From Utricularia gibba (Eukaryota; Streptophyta; Magnoliopsida; Lamiales; Lentibulariaceae): a stretch of DNA of 64,000 nt. The notes under the pieces were generated by a model that was not told the DNA's origin, searched no databases, and worked only from the letters and a program-made list of their open reading frames with translations. The stretch is from NCBI GenBank assembly GCA_002189035.1, contig CM007990.1, forward strand, positions 1,674,001-1,738,000, given 5' to 3'. Position numbers and translations under genes: made by a program. Positions 45,234 through 56,829 of the stretch are shown here, in pieces; position 1 is the stretch's first letter, and every line of letters starts with the position of its first letter.

Positions 45234-46949
45234 AACAGAATTTGGTTCATTCCATTAATTTGTTGATTCATTATCATGCATTCGATTTCAGCGCAACTGC
45301 TGCATCGCTGCTTATACATTTGTTCTTCCAACTTCCATATCGTGTATGTGATTCACACTCAAGGGGGTTCTAGTACATTTATTTTCTTGTAGAATATTTT
45401 TTCATCATGTTTCAGTTATATCTGTTTTATGATGGGAAGTATTTAGACTAGGGATAGTTAGAGAAATTTTGCTTCGTCAAATGACATTGTTGTAGAGGAG
45501 CTAAATGCTTTTTAATTATCGTAGTTAATGTTTTTGCATTCTTTTGTATGGAGAACTATTCTCCCACTGTATCTAGAGAATGCGAAAACTACAAGGAAAC
45601 ATAAAAAACTAGTAAAAGATAAGCAGTATCACACAACACAAAAAGTCTAGAAAGAGAGTTCCTATACATAGCTCAATCATGGATACAAATGATGTAGATA
45701 AAACAATATATGAATATGACTATCCAAATTGTTCTTACCATGGAATTTGTATCAATTTTTTTGAAGAGGCTGCTACATTTGTGCTTACACATGGAATAAT
45801 CAATCTCTTTCCCAAACTTTATAGAAATGGAGAGGATTTGTGCTATCCAAATTGTTCGTGATGTAATAAAACCTGAGGTTATAGAAGGCAAACATGTTTT
45901 TGAGTGTTTTTCACTTTACAATAATAGGAGACATAAAGGAATGATTTAATACTTTCGAGTCTAGAAGCATAGCAAGCTGAATGGAGATGAAGAAAACATT
46001 TTTCGAAGGTATTCGCATTCACTCAGGCTGAAGAATTGAGAAGAAGAATTGCTAATATTTATCATTTTATAGCAGACCGCTTATGAATATTGGGATAAAT
46101 TTAACAAGCTACTTGCTAGTTGTCCTCATCATAGATATTAGAAACTCACTTTAATTAAATTTGTTCGAAGGATTATTACCAACCATGGAAACTCAGTTGG
46201 ATGATGTGGTTGAAGGGAGCATGAGAATACTCAATCCTACCTAAGCATTTCTGCAGATTTTCCATCTCTCAATGGCACCAAATGCTTTAATATTTAACAT
46301 CAAATAATTTAATTTAAATTTTAATTCATGTTATCCAATTTTCAATTCGACTCATTTAAATTATAAAATAAAATAACGAAGAAAATGTAAAAAAACATGA
46401 CTTGAGTTATAGATAAGTTTTTGAGCTTTTGTAGTCTTCTGTACCCACATCCATACAGAAGAAATATATGAAAGAATTTGAAAAAAATATTATGTCATTA
46501 TTAAATTTGTCATCTGTTGTGGATCAGACATGGATATAGTGAAAACCTATCCACACTCAATCCATTGGCATCCTTAACTGTTACATATACAAAGGAAGAC
46601 ATGAAACATGAAACAAACTCAAAGAAAAAAAAAAGGATTAGTCACGAAACATGGAAGGGGAGTTTTCCAATTTAGAAACAAGAAGTTTAGCAGTCAATAG
46701 TCATTATAAAATAGAAATTAAAAGTCACTAAATTCTTCCTGAGAGGAAGAAGAAGATGAATAGTGCAAAGAAAACGTTGAAACTAAAAAACTTGTTCCAC
46801 ACACTTGTGTTCCCCTCTAAATCTAATTGTTCAAGTTATGTATCTTGCAAGACATGTTATTTCCTGCACCGGCATAACAATTGTAGTTATTTCTTTTGTT
46901 ATCTACAACCTTATTGTGCACGTCATGCCTCATCATTAAATTCTCATTC

Positions 46950-47330
46950 TTCTATTAGAAATCGTGGAAAACCATTTTCTCCTTTCTTGCACACTTTTTA
47001 CCCTTACCCATTGGCAAGTTCTATCCTTTTGACTCTCATCCTCATTAAAGCATGAAAGTATTTAGAATTCTCATCTACCGCCATGTTCTTGTTTAAATTA
47101 ACTTATTGGGAGTACATAATTGCTTGATGTTTTATCAATCTCCATATATGTCTCCAATCTTCCATCTGTAATTTTTGTTCATCCTCATTTAAGTCCTGTA
47201 GTTCCACAATTAGGTCTCATTTTTTACTTTCTCCTTAGCATGTTTTAATTTTTGTTCTATAACTCCAATTATCTCTCTACTTTATTTCTTTCAACTTTTC
47301 CTTAACACTTTTCAATTTCTCTTTCAACCT
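46950..47330 (-). pseudogene. LINE (L1-type) fragment
   Basis: On the minus strand a Lys/Glu-rich stretch (SVKEKLKEIK, NEDEQKLQMEDWRHIW) is followed by AVDENSKYFHALMRMRVKRI. This resembles the segment between endonuclease and reverse transcriptase in plant L1 elements (W-x-GDxNTKFFHxxxxxRRxxNxI). Shifts and stops present. Only this part was found. Confidence 0.55.
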
Positions 47331-47949
47331 ATAGAGAGTGTTTTGTTACAGGATTAGGATAAAATATGTTTTAACTTATTTGAGTTTATATAAAGCTGAT
47401 ATGTATTTATGTAGTATTTAGTTAGTAGGATTAGAATTGTATTTTATACCATATTTAGTTGATAGGATTTGGATATAATGGAATTATAATGTGTTAATTT
47501 ACAATTTTAACCTTTCAATTAGGGTTTATATTTTGAGAAGCAAAAATCCTCTCACATTGTTTTGCAACCATGCAGCCACAGAAGGAGAGGCAAGTGCAGC
47601 CAATGACCAAGTGTGCTCTATTACCATCAATTCTAATATTTTTCTTCTCTAAAACTTGTTTCTCACATTTATTTCAGAGAGTTTGAAGTGAAGAAAACAA
47701 AATGAGGATGAATTCCGGAAGAAGAGTGAGTGCTTCTTAATGGTTTATTAACGCTAGTGGTGAATGATGGATGGAGAAGCTAGAATGGGTTTAAGCTTAG
47801 ATTTCATGGTACTTTGGAATCATTCATTAGAAAATATCTTCCAACTACTAGTTTGAAGGTGAACCCTCATATTGAGTCTAAGGTAAAAACTCAGAAACGG
47901 AAATATTATAGATTGATAGATCTATTATCACGTTCTGGAACAAGAACAA

Positions 47950-48110
47950 GTGATAATGATTTTGATGGATAGATTTTCTAACTACACCTATTTTATTGCT
48001 TTATTGCATTCTTTTAGTACTACTTCGGTTGCTAAAATATTTTTTAGAGAAATTTTTAAACTTCATGGACTATCAGAGTCTATTATTAATGATAGGGATA
48101 AGATATTAAC
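47950..48110 (+). pseudogene. Ty3/gypsy integrase fragment
   Basis: Plus-strand reading: MDRFSNYTYFIALLHSF, then SVAKIFFREIFKLHGLSESI and INDRDKILTG. This matches the chromovirus-type integrase core VDRFSKyahFiplxhp, A-x-xFxxxixklHGxPxsIvSDRDxxFts. The catalytic Asp of INDRD remains. It is cut off right after and followed by unrelated repeat sequence. Confidence 0.75.
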
Positions 48111-48254
48111 TGGAATATCCTAGGCCTAAACCCTGAAAATAGGTTGCATGAATTGCTAATTTCAAAAATTAAAGTGTCATAATTTGAATTATGTATGACA
48201 TTTCCGCAATGATGGTTTATTATTATAATTTTATATTTTAAATCATTGTATTGT

Positions 48255-48545
48255 CAGCACATAATGATGATGATTTTGCATACACAAAAAATGTTGAAAT
48301 AATAAATTAAAATTATTCACATAGGAAATTGTTATTAGAATTTTATTTAAAAAATAACTCAAAATGATAAAAAAAAAACAAAACAAAAGATTGATTTTAA
48401 AAACTATAAATAAAAGTGGTTTTAGATTTAGGATCTATCTTATAAAAACTTGCCCATATATGTGTATATAAACCTTGAGTACTGACTTGTTTGCATAATT
48501 TATAAGGATGTTATTCTAAAATAATACCAGTTGGTAATCATTATA
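48255..48545. repeat. Dispersed repeat, copy 2 (partner at 6046-6330)
   Basis: Same blocks in the same order as copy 1: 'cataggaaattgttatt', 'ttttagatttaggat', 'tataaaccttga', 'gttattctaaaataata'. Interpreted as the 3' part of a gypsy LTR in minus orientation. Confidence 0.6.
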
Positions 48546-48949
48546 GTACCATCATTCATTCAGTGTGAGTATAGAATCAATTACAACAATATAGTCATTT
48601 TACCTCTTGTGATAATCCATGTTTTCCTTCTAAACTCGATTTTAACCTCTATACCTCATACTTTATAGATACTGAATATTGCTTACCAACGATGTTTGAT
48701 AAGCCTTTCTCCATAGATGCTTGAGACCAATTCGAAATTTTCCCACACTTCGTTATCGTTATGTGGTATGCCAAGTAGATTCCCTAATGATGGTGCTTGA
48801 CTAAGAGGTAATAATTGTCTCCAGTGAAAACCAAGATGTTCTATTTGCGATATCTAATAATTTCGATAATTGTATGTCCCTCCTTGATTCTATTAGTAGA
48901 CATTGCCTTCTTCCATAGGAATTTCATGAATTCTTAGTCCTGGATCAAC

Positions 48950-49760
48950 ATGAGATGGCATTGAATTTGAAACTTCTTGATATCCTTTCTTTTGTTGAAG
49001 CAAGACTTAAAGTTCAGACTTCAACGTGCCAATTATTGTTGGAAGTTGAGCCAATACTTATGAGTTGCCTACTCAACAAACCGCTTTCATTGTTCCAACA
49101 TTTCCTCGAGGTGGTCTATAGGAGTTGTCATAACAGTGGGTTGTGGAATAGGAATTTGCGGCCATTTGTTCAATTAGTAATGGTTCTCTAATATTGATCC
49201 ATTACAAGCGGCATCCATCTATTCATGGATCATATAGGAGTCAATCCTTCATAAAAATGCTGCAGGATTTGGCTTTCAATGAGTCCATGCTATGGGAAAA
49301 AATTGCGGATTCAGTTAAAGCGATAATAATACTCTTGCAAATTTTTTCCTTCGCTTTGCATCATAGTGGTCAAGGCTCTCCTTCCAATTGAAGCTCTTCC
49401 TAGTGGTGCATGACGATCCAAAAATTTTTGAACCATTTGCTCTCATATGGAAATAAAAGATGACGGTAGCTCATAAAGCCACTCAAAAGCTCATTCAGTA
49501 AGATTGAAGGGAAAAACACGTAGCTTGACTTGATTCTCCATTGCTCCATTGGGGTGTGCAACTCACGAAGATGATGATTAGGGTCATCATTTTCCCTTCC
49601 AGTAAACTTTGGAAGTATTTGGAATAAGTAAGAACATAGCTCTTAGTCTTTTTCTTCATCAAAGATGATGCATAAGAGATAGTCAAAATGATTTGAAATG
49701 ATTTCTTCATTGATGGTTCATAATGCTAGTCCAAGGTTAACATGAGGCAACACTAGAAAG
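48950..49760 (-). pseudogene. Gypsy (Tat/Athila-like) gag, broken
   Basis: Minus-strand pieces from 49710 down: FTGRENDDPNHHLREL, then SSYVFFPSILLNE, IWEQMVQKFLDRHAP, HYEGLTP-like FYEGLTPI, and an MAANSYSTT spacer. This order follows the plant Ogre/Tat/Athila gag pattern (LPkFhG-xxxeDPhxHLxeF through FyxGL to AANsxq). Multiple stops and shifts. Confidence 0.7.
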
Positions 49761-50094
49761 TTTCCGTGAGGGTATTCTCCTTGAGTCTCAGGAGCTATAT
49801 TTACTCCAATGGGTATATGTGTCGTCATGATTTCTCCAATGGTTAAACATGATGTCTACTCCCTCTTTTTGGCAAGAAAGGTTCATTTGACTACTTGATC
49901 TAAAGGATATATAGAACTTTTCGATAAGGTCTCAGACTTGGACGAACCCTTGATGGATCTGGCTGCATAAAAAAGAAAAATTGAGTAGAAATGGAGACAA
50001 GATAAAAAGTATAAGAAGAAGGAAAAATAAAAGAAAGAAAAATAAAAAGAAAAAAGAAAAACGAAACGAACACACACAATACCAAACACAAGAA

Positions 50095-51000
50095 AAAAAT
50101 CAACTCTCCAACGATAGTACCAAAAATTAGATGCATGTCATTCCACAACATATTTTAAAGAATTTTAACACATAAAACACAAAATATGTAGTATGGGTAT
50201 CGAACACAAGGAATTGTTTTTCAAGGGAAGGGAATGGTGAAGTTACACCGAATACAACTATCACGATTTATAAACGGATTTATAAAATAAAAAATGGTAG
50301 AAACATAATAATGAAGGTTGAGTAAAGAAATTGTAACCAAGTATTCTAATCCTCTAAATACTTGGTTATAAGAGTAATGAATTGATTACTTTCTCTTACA
50401 CTCTCCTACAAAGAGGCATTAGAATAGCTCGATATTACTCCCGCTTAGACGAACAGGAAGATTAGAGATCTAGCTGTCGTTCACAAGCGAATTGCGTACG
50501 TGTGTTCTAGTGTTGCCAATGACCCAATGAGTCCAGATAAGAGATTACTATCTATACATTGATCCTAAAATACGAGCATAGACAAAATGTTGTTTCCCTC
50601 AAACCAAAAGTGTGTGAGTTGATGCTTTCTATCCTGTTCCTCTTCAAAACTCATAAGTAGTGACTAGCTAATCATAAATCTTGAATAAGAGATTGTTACA
50701 AAAAGATTGTAACATAATTCCACGAAGACATATGGAACCCGATCAGATTCAAAGAAGTAATTGAGATTAATTAATGAAATGTAGAGGTGGGAGTCTCCCA
50801 ACCCAGAAACAAGAATTTCTAGTCGTGAATGAACATACAAAGCAAGAAAAGTGAAAACAAATTTTTAAAGAAAAGTTAGAGAAAAATTCTCTAGAGATAC
50901 AAACAAAGTTTGAAACTCACATTTAAACTTCAACTAAAACTCCTATTTGAGTTTTTGTATTCTTATAATCCTGTTGTGGTCTTCAATGAATTGCAAGGAG
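50095..51000 (-). repeat. Primer site and presumed 5' LTR of the gypsy element (end uncertain)
   Basis: Minus-strand TTTTGGTACTATCGTTGGAGAGTTG at about 50102-50127 fits the Tat/Athila primer-site context TGGCGCCGTTGxxGGGGA. The LTR would lie at higher coordinates; 50160-50215 (minus) contains ATTCCTTGTGTTCGATACCC, a typical LTR 3' block. The left limit of the LTR was not found. The gag entry at 48950-49760 is the matching coding part. Confidence 0.5.
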
Positions 51001-51804
51001 CTCTTACCCTGACACTATTATATTAATGATTTTTTCTTATTCTGAAAATCAATAAGAATGTCACTTCAGAAAGATCTATTTTGTCACCATGTAATGCTCC
51101 TTTCTCAACTTCTTAAGTGCTCACCTCTAATAAAATTTCAATAAAATTAGATTAAAATATTATATAAAACACATGAATTAAGATAATTATCTTAATTTAG
51201 ATAAAATTTAAAACTTATATTATAAACTCACAATTTGACAATTCTAATTGCATTTAAACATAGAAAATGACATAAAAGATAGTAATAAAATGACATTTGA
51301 CACATGCATAGATTTTACACAAGTAATAACCTACACGTGCATGGTTGACTCTAGTATACAAATATTGATGAAAAGCAATATGAAATAAATTAAAAAATGT
51401 TGGACTCTATATTGACTTCCAAACTGACACAAATATTTTGGATCTTCCTCAATAGCTTGATACTTTGGCATTTATATAGAGATGGAGATTTATCGGGTTT
51501 TCTTGATGAGATTTTATATAAAACTTGTAGTATTTGAAAATCTTTGATTAAGTATTTATCCGCATAAGTCCACTTAAACAAGTTTATTCTAATTTGCTAT
51601 ATTTTATGTCAAAGTTATCTTGAAAAATCATAAAATACACACTTGAAACCACTTGGGTTTTGAACATCATCTTCCTTGAATGTGAATCACGAACACGATA
51701 TGGAAGTTGGACGAAAAAATGTATAAGCAGCGATGCAGCAGTTGCGCTGAAATCGAATGCATGATAATGAATCAACAAATTAATGGAATGAACCAAATTC
51801 TGTT

Positions 51805-53578
51805 CTAGAAAAAGGCTTTGATTGGTGCAGTCGACGCCACGTGATAAAGCCTTGGGTTCATGGCTGTGAAGTTGATGGCTGGCTTCAGTTTCATCATCAT
51901 CTTGCACTTTGCAGCTGCTGCAACTCCAACTCTTCCCCTGGAGACTCTGCCATTCCCTCCTGCAGCTTCGTCCCGTCCGTTTCCCCTTAGCCTTCTTTCA
52001 GTCGATAATAGCCGAGCGAACCTGAAGAAACCCAGAAATGTCAACGGATGAATCCTCCTATTTGGATTGATGGAGTGATCTGGGTGGATTTTGATGCGAA
52101 AGGGTACCTGCTTAGAGCATCCTTATTGGTGAGATCAGTGGTGACCGGCTCAGTCAACCCGGTGTCCAAGTTAACTCTGGAAATCGGGTTCGTCAGCAGC
52201 CGCTGCCCAATTTTCACAAGCCGTTGCAGGTTTTCCGCAGTAGACAGGTCCACTGAATCCTCACTCCCGCTCAGTTGATCATCCTGCAGACGACGCAGCC
52301 ATCGTGAAAAATGTCGAAAGGTAATTGAGAGTGTGACATGAGAGGATATATACCTGAATTCTAAGGTAATTGATCTCCGAGTAGAGAGCCTGGAAGACCA
52401 TGGTAGTGTGGAAGTCCACCATGTCTGCACTTGCTTGGCTGAGGATTTCGAACAGCGGCGTGTTGTTGCCGTGGCGCATCCAGTCGATGATGCCCCATTT
52501 CGCCGCCTGTTTGCTATCGTACTTCTCCTCGAGCCGAGCGACTCCGGTCCCAACGGACAAGGTAAGGAGACGGGGCTGGTCCATGGGGGCCCTTTGGAAG
52601 AAGTCGGTTTCGCTGCGGATCAGTTGTCTGGTCACATTTGATATGGCAATCAGAGCCTGTGGAAGCACACAAGATAGAGTAGTCAGCAAAAGGGTGAATC
52701 TTTCATGTTTGGATGAAGAGGAGGATCTGTTCTTCACCGGATTATTCGCTGCGACACCGCCGTCGATGAGATTGTAATCGCGAGTGTTGCCGTTTCCATC
52801 GGAGGTGGTGAACTCGTGCGCAGGAAAGATGGTCGGAGCTGCAGAGGTACTGATGCAGACATCCGACAGCTTCGGGTCAATAAGAGGTGATCTCTTTGCC
52901 TGCCCAAAGAAAAGACACTATTTGAATCACCTGACCTAACAACCTGCTTTAGAAACAAGAATTGGTTCGCTGGGAGAAGGAAAATGGAGAACACACCTCG
53001 TAGGAGGAGAAGAATACAGGCTGCAGACGCTTGATGTCAAAGGCAGGGATGACGACATTAGTCAAGGCCTGGCTCAGCTTCGTGTCCTTCAGCTTTTCCT
53101 TCAACAAGCTGTGAAGATACTTGCCGTCATACAGCGGCCCCATTAGCGACTTCACCACCCTCCCAAAGGGAATCCAGCTTCTGATAAACGATGATACAAA
53201 CCGTGATCCTCAAGAGCAGTAAAATAGAAGATATGTACTCGGAAAAAGGTGGTTCGCTACTTACTGCTGCTGGGGGAATATTTTGGGGCAGTTCTCCAAG
53301 TAGAAGGGGGTGATGTCCTTGGCGGCGTAGAGAGGGCGGTTGTTGGCATCCGGCGCGGTGAGCATCGCCGTGACGAGACCACCGGTGCTGGTTCCGGCGA
53401 TGACGTCGAAGTAATCGGCTAGTCTGGCATCCGGGCCGTCCATCTTCTGAAGCTGAGACTCGAGGTATTCGAGGATCGCCGCGGGGATGATTCCCTTCAC
53501 GCCACCGCCGTCGATGCTCAGGACGGTGATGTAACGATCGTACTCCGGCACCTGAGCGATTGAACTGAATGATTCCAT
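51805..53578 (-). CDS. Patatin-like lipid acyl hydrolase, copy 2
   Basis: Exons on the minus strand: 53578-53265, 53180-52997, 52899-52738, 52656-52354, 52283-52108, 52021-51805; 451 residues. Every open stretch compared translates identically to copy 1, including the DGGGVKG, GTSTGG (Ser64) and DGG (Asp212) motifs and the unusual C-terminal extension. The two genes face each other tail to tail about 6.6 kb apart. Promoters differ only outside the core, where the sequences diverge from about 255 bp upstream of the ATG. The two genes could therefore share core promoters but differ in distal control. Confidence 0.94.
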
Positions 53579-53667
53579 TTGATCAGGGACGATGCTGGCG
53601 AAAGCTCCTCTTCCAAGAATGTCTCCCGTGGTGTTCGACAATATGATCGGAAGCCGCCCCCAGGTGC

Positions 53668-53675
53668 TATTTATA
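53668..53675 (-). promoter_or_regulatory. TATA box of patatin gene 2
   Basis: TATAAATA on the minus strand, 90 bp upstream of the ATG; the spacing is one base shorter than in copy 1 because of the G-run difference between TATA and ATG. Confidence 0.75.
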
Positions 53676-54284
53676 CACCCCGCAGTGGACTCGTTTGTCT
53701 TATTGAACTTTCTCCTTTGACCACTTCTTGAACTCGTTTTTCTTATTCATAATCCTGCACTTTGAAACCATTTGTTTCAATTTTTTAGTATTTGAAGAAC
53801 ACGAAAATATGGTTCTAATTAGAATAATAATCACATATATTAAATTATCAGATTCAATTCCAAATTTAAAATTTTAATTCGATTCCTTAAAATTAAGCAC
53901 ATGTTTCGTATTAATAATTTTCTAAAATAATTATATTTTATTTTTGAAAATTCAGCAATTCGGAACTGCTGCGGTTCCTAATTTGTGGCGTTTCTTATAA
54001 AAGTTATTTCCGTCGCCCTATTAATAAAATATAGGAAATATATTTCCTCTAATGTTGGTTTGAAAAGTAACAGTCTCCGTCTGATCATAACTATCAAAAA
54101 TGCATTTGTTTTCAGAATTTATTAAAATATTACAATTTTCGCTCCACATTTATTTTTTTTATTATTGATATTTCTTTTTACAAAGCATTTATCACTAAAA
54201 CAAAATGTTGGTGAAAAATGAAAAACAAAAAAAGATTTGGAATTGTTTTTTGTTCCCGCGTTTTTTGGTTTTGCAGTCAACTCT

Positions 54285-54640
54285 GCGAAACGGTTGACTA
54301 CCAACATTGACTTTGTGCAAATACTTGCCGCGTCCACATTGTATTTTTTTTTTACATTTTCATTACAAATTAATAAATTAGCCATTAATGTTTAAATTAA
54401 GTGCGTTATTTTAATGGTTTTAATATTTTTTAAAATTTCATGTGTCTTTACGTGTTTGAATATTAATGTATTTGAAAGCATGATAACAATGCTTTTCATT
54501 CACTGTAATATGATTTAATAATGGATTTAAACATAATAAAATTTATTATATTGTATGCAGGTGACAGTTTGAAGCATATTATATTTGTATAGCAAACTCA
54601 ATCGCTAATTACTTCATTCCACAAGAACTTTTATGTTGTT
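54285..54640. repeat. Direct repeat copy 1 of the right-arm flank
   Basis: Matches 55105-55500: 'gtgcaaatacttgccg', 'attacaaattaataaattagcca', 'gtgtttgaatattaa', 'aaagcatgataacaatg', 'gtttgaagcatattatattt'. The left arm has this segment only once (42030-42640, inverted), so the duplication is specific to the right arm. Confidence 0.85.
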
Positions 54641-54644
54641 TTTC

Positions 54645-55020
54645 AGGAGCCAAATAGCCTCCTACCCACGAGAGCGATTGATCATGCAATCCCGTTACTA
54701 CCAGGGCGGTACCAAAGCGTTACTCACCTTATTGCATTCCTCACCATCTCAGAAAAGTGTTAGAAAAAATCGTTGGTGAACTCTTAGCTGCTGATTTTAT
54801 ATACCAGAGTAGAAGTTCATTCTCTTCACCCATTTTGTTGGTTTCGAAGAAAGATGGAGTTTGACGAATGTGTATCGATTTCTGATACCTCAATATTATT
54901 TCGGTAAAACATGAATTTTACATTCTTATTATTGACGATCTCTTGAATAAAATTGCATGATTCTTAATATTTTTCAAAGCTAGATCTTCGTTCTGGTTAT
55001 TTTTAAATTAGAATGCAAGA
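54645..55020 (+). pseudogene. Ty3/gypsy reverse transcriptase fragment
   Basis: Plus-strand reading: LPPTRAIDHAIPLLPG, then a Q-x-x-YQSVTHLIAF-like stretch, LVNS-stop-LL, KFILFTHFV, and KDGV-like wording near 54850, followed by DLLNKI-like and KLDLRSG-like remnants near 54960-55000. This is the start of a plant gypsy RT (LPPxRxxDHxIpLxpG, PFSSPVLLVKKKDGSWR, KLDLRSGY). Many stops and shifts. It sits exactly between the two direct-repeat copies. Confidence 0.75.
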
Positions 55021-55104
55021 GCAATACATTTTTAAAACCAGTTTTTCTACTCATTAGGAACACTACGAATTTCTTGTTATGTCGTTCGGTCTTACAGGCG
55101 CCCT

Positions 55105-55510
55105 CTACGACCCGACATTGACATTGTACAAATACTTGCCGTGTGCACATTGTACGGCATATAAATAATAAAATGAAAAATGCACCCAAATTTTATCGCT
55201 TTGTTTTTTTAACACTTTTATTACAAATTAATAAATTAGCCAATAATGTTTAAATTAAATACGTTATTTTAATAGTTTTATTATTTTTTTAAATTCAGGT
55301 GTCTCTACGTGTTTGAATATTAAGGTATTTAAAAGCATGATAACAATGTTTTTCATCCACGATAATATGATTTAATAATGAATTTAAACATAATAAAATG
55401 TTATTATATTGTATTCAAGTGTTAGTTTGAAGCATATTATATTTGCATTATAAACTCAATCGCCAACTGCTTCATTCCACAAGAAGAGTGCATTCGTTAC
55501 CAGAAGATGA
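55105..55510. repeat. Direct repeat copy 2 of the right-arm flank
   Basis: Outer copy of 54285-54640. It is the closer match to the left arm because it continues into 'gaatgcattcgttaccagaagatgagg'-type sequence also present at 42060-42090. Confidence 0.85.
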
Positions 55511-55548
55511 AGCATGCCCATCCGATCACTTGCTTTCGGTGCCTATGT

Positions 55549-55795
55549 TCAGAGAGAGGTGTTGTAATACTTGGCAGAAAAGCGACCGGCATTTGCCACC
55601 ACATCCTTCATAGTAAATGGATAATTGCTGCAATGTAAATCCAGGGCTTCTTCCTCATACGACTGACCATTAACTGCAAGCCAATCCTGTCGATGTGATG
55701 ACCAACAACCAATGAATTTATTTGGGTGCAACTTATCAGAAGAGTGCTTATTCTAGTTTTGATGGAGATAGAGTTATTTGATGACCCCATCCCCT
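55549..55795 (-). pseudogene. Unidentified duplicated fragment at the outer end of the right arm
   Basis: The minus strand is open from 55731 to 55549: LHPNKFIGCWSSHRQDWLAV, NGQSYEEEALDLHCSNYPF and KDVVANAGRFSAKYYNTSL-stop. It looks protein-like and is partly conserved in the left arm, but I do not recognise the family and no start or upstream exon was identified. It may be the 3' end of a gene dragged along by the duplication. Confidence 0.4.
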
Positions 55796-56416
55796 ATTGA
55801 AGGAGCCTTTGTGTTATACTAGGAGAATCAAGTTTAATAGAGCTACCAGGAATTGGAACTTGTTTAGAATTTAATTGTAATTTTTATATTTGAACAATGT
55901 CCTAACCTTAGATATATGTAAGCCATAATTTTTTATGTAAACACAATTTTTATCTTATGATTGTCTCACTTAGTTATTGAAGGTTTTTTTGAGTAGGAAT
56001 AAATCAAGATTTTCTTGATTTTTATTTACTGTTTTTTGACTTAAACATAAACATTTAACTGCTTAGTTAGTTTTCACTTTTCAATTTGGTCATTATCTAT
56101 TTAATATTAACGATGAAAAGTGGTAGTTGAAAAATTTATTCTATCCAATAAATCTCAAGTGAGTTGTCAAATAATCATTTCAATATAACATGACAAATTC
56201 CACTTGTCACTTTTTTATTGCTATATGAATTGGCTTTTTTGGATAGGCGAGATCACAAGTTCAGGAAAATTTATTTTTGTTTCATTATTGCTCATCCTTT
56301 CCGTAAGGTCTGAATACAAATCAGATCAAACAAAACACATGAACTAAGAATTATAGCAGCAAATAATATATTTTTTTCAAATAAACAAACAATCACTAGA
56401 CATAGATCAATCTTAT

Positions 56417-56448
<32 letters not shown>

Positions 56449-56829
56449 CTAGACTTATATTGATTAACTAAATTTGATCAAATAGTTAACAGAACATATA
56501 ATCATAAATCAACCCCAAAAAACCATCGGATAAAACTAAACATAGCAAATGCCATTATTCTAACAAAACTTACATAAAAGCTCAATGATTGGCAATAATC
56601 CGATACAAATAATTGCAAAACAGAATATGTATTTCAATAAATCTTCTCATTTTGATCCACTCATTCCAAATACATTGAACATGAAAGACAATCCATGTAA
56701 GTATTCCATTACCAATGTTTTCAAATGATGATAAACTCTAAGAGGTCATAATACTATCATTACCTATCTCATTATCATAATAGTCATCTGAAACCTCATC
56801 TTCATAAGGGTCTTTGGTCGTCTCTCAAC
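55796..56829. other. AT-rich intergenic DNA
   Basis: No gene. A 25-base poly(A) run lies at 56424-56448, possibly the tail of a retroposed sequence, though no body was recognised next to it. Confidence 0.5.

Larger units (their letters stand above)
40980..45364 (+). repeat. Inverted duplication, left arm (contains patatin gene 1)
   Basis: Paired with 51674-55795 in inverted orientation. The outer part (about 40980-43204) is collinear with the other arm only in pieces: 41040-41098 with 55733-55791; 41895-42010 with about 55563-55682; 42030-42160 and 42367-42640 with 55105-55510; 42700-43200 with 53835-54270. These pieces show many substitutions and gaps. The core 43205-45321 shows one difference (a G-run length at 43376-43381). 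From 45322 onward differences reappear and similarity ends near 45364. Confidence 0.9.
45374..51660. other. Spacer between the patatin inverted copies, filled with retroelement debris
   Basis: No intact gene. A LINE fragment (46950-47330 -), gypsy integrase fragment (47950-48110 +), dispersed LTR-like repeat (48255-48545), gypsy gag (48950-49760 -) and its primer site and LTR (50095-51000 -) are listed separately. 45660-46260 contains a 60-codon open frame (45679-45858 +) that I do not recognise. 51000-51660 is AT-rich without features. Confidence 0.6.
51674..55795 (-). repeat. Inverted duplication, right arm (contains patatin gene 2)
   Basis: Mirror of 40980-45364. Within the core 51717-53832 the coordinate sum with the left arm is constant at 97038 (97037 beyond the G-run difference), so no other gap exists. 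Introns and UTR that I compared are identical. Beyond 53832 the arm is homologous but diverged, and it carries an extra duplicated flank with a gypsy fragment between the copies. Confidence 0.9.

Noticed and set aside
46756-47055. 99-codon plus-strand gene
   Set aside because: The minus strand of the same interval carries a recognisable LINE segment (DENSKYFHALM).
54645-55510. A complete small LTR element with 54285-54640 and 55105-55510 as LTRs
   Set aside because: The direct repeats are homologous to single-copy flank in the left arm and lack TG...CA ends, primer site and target duplication.
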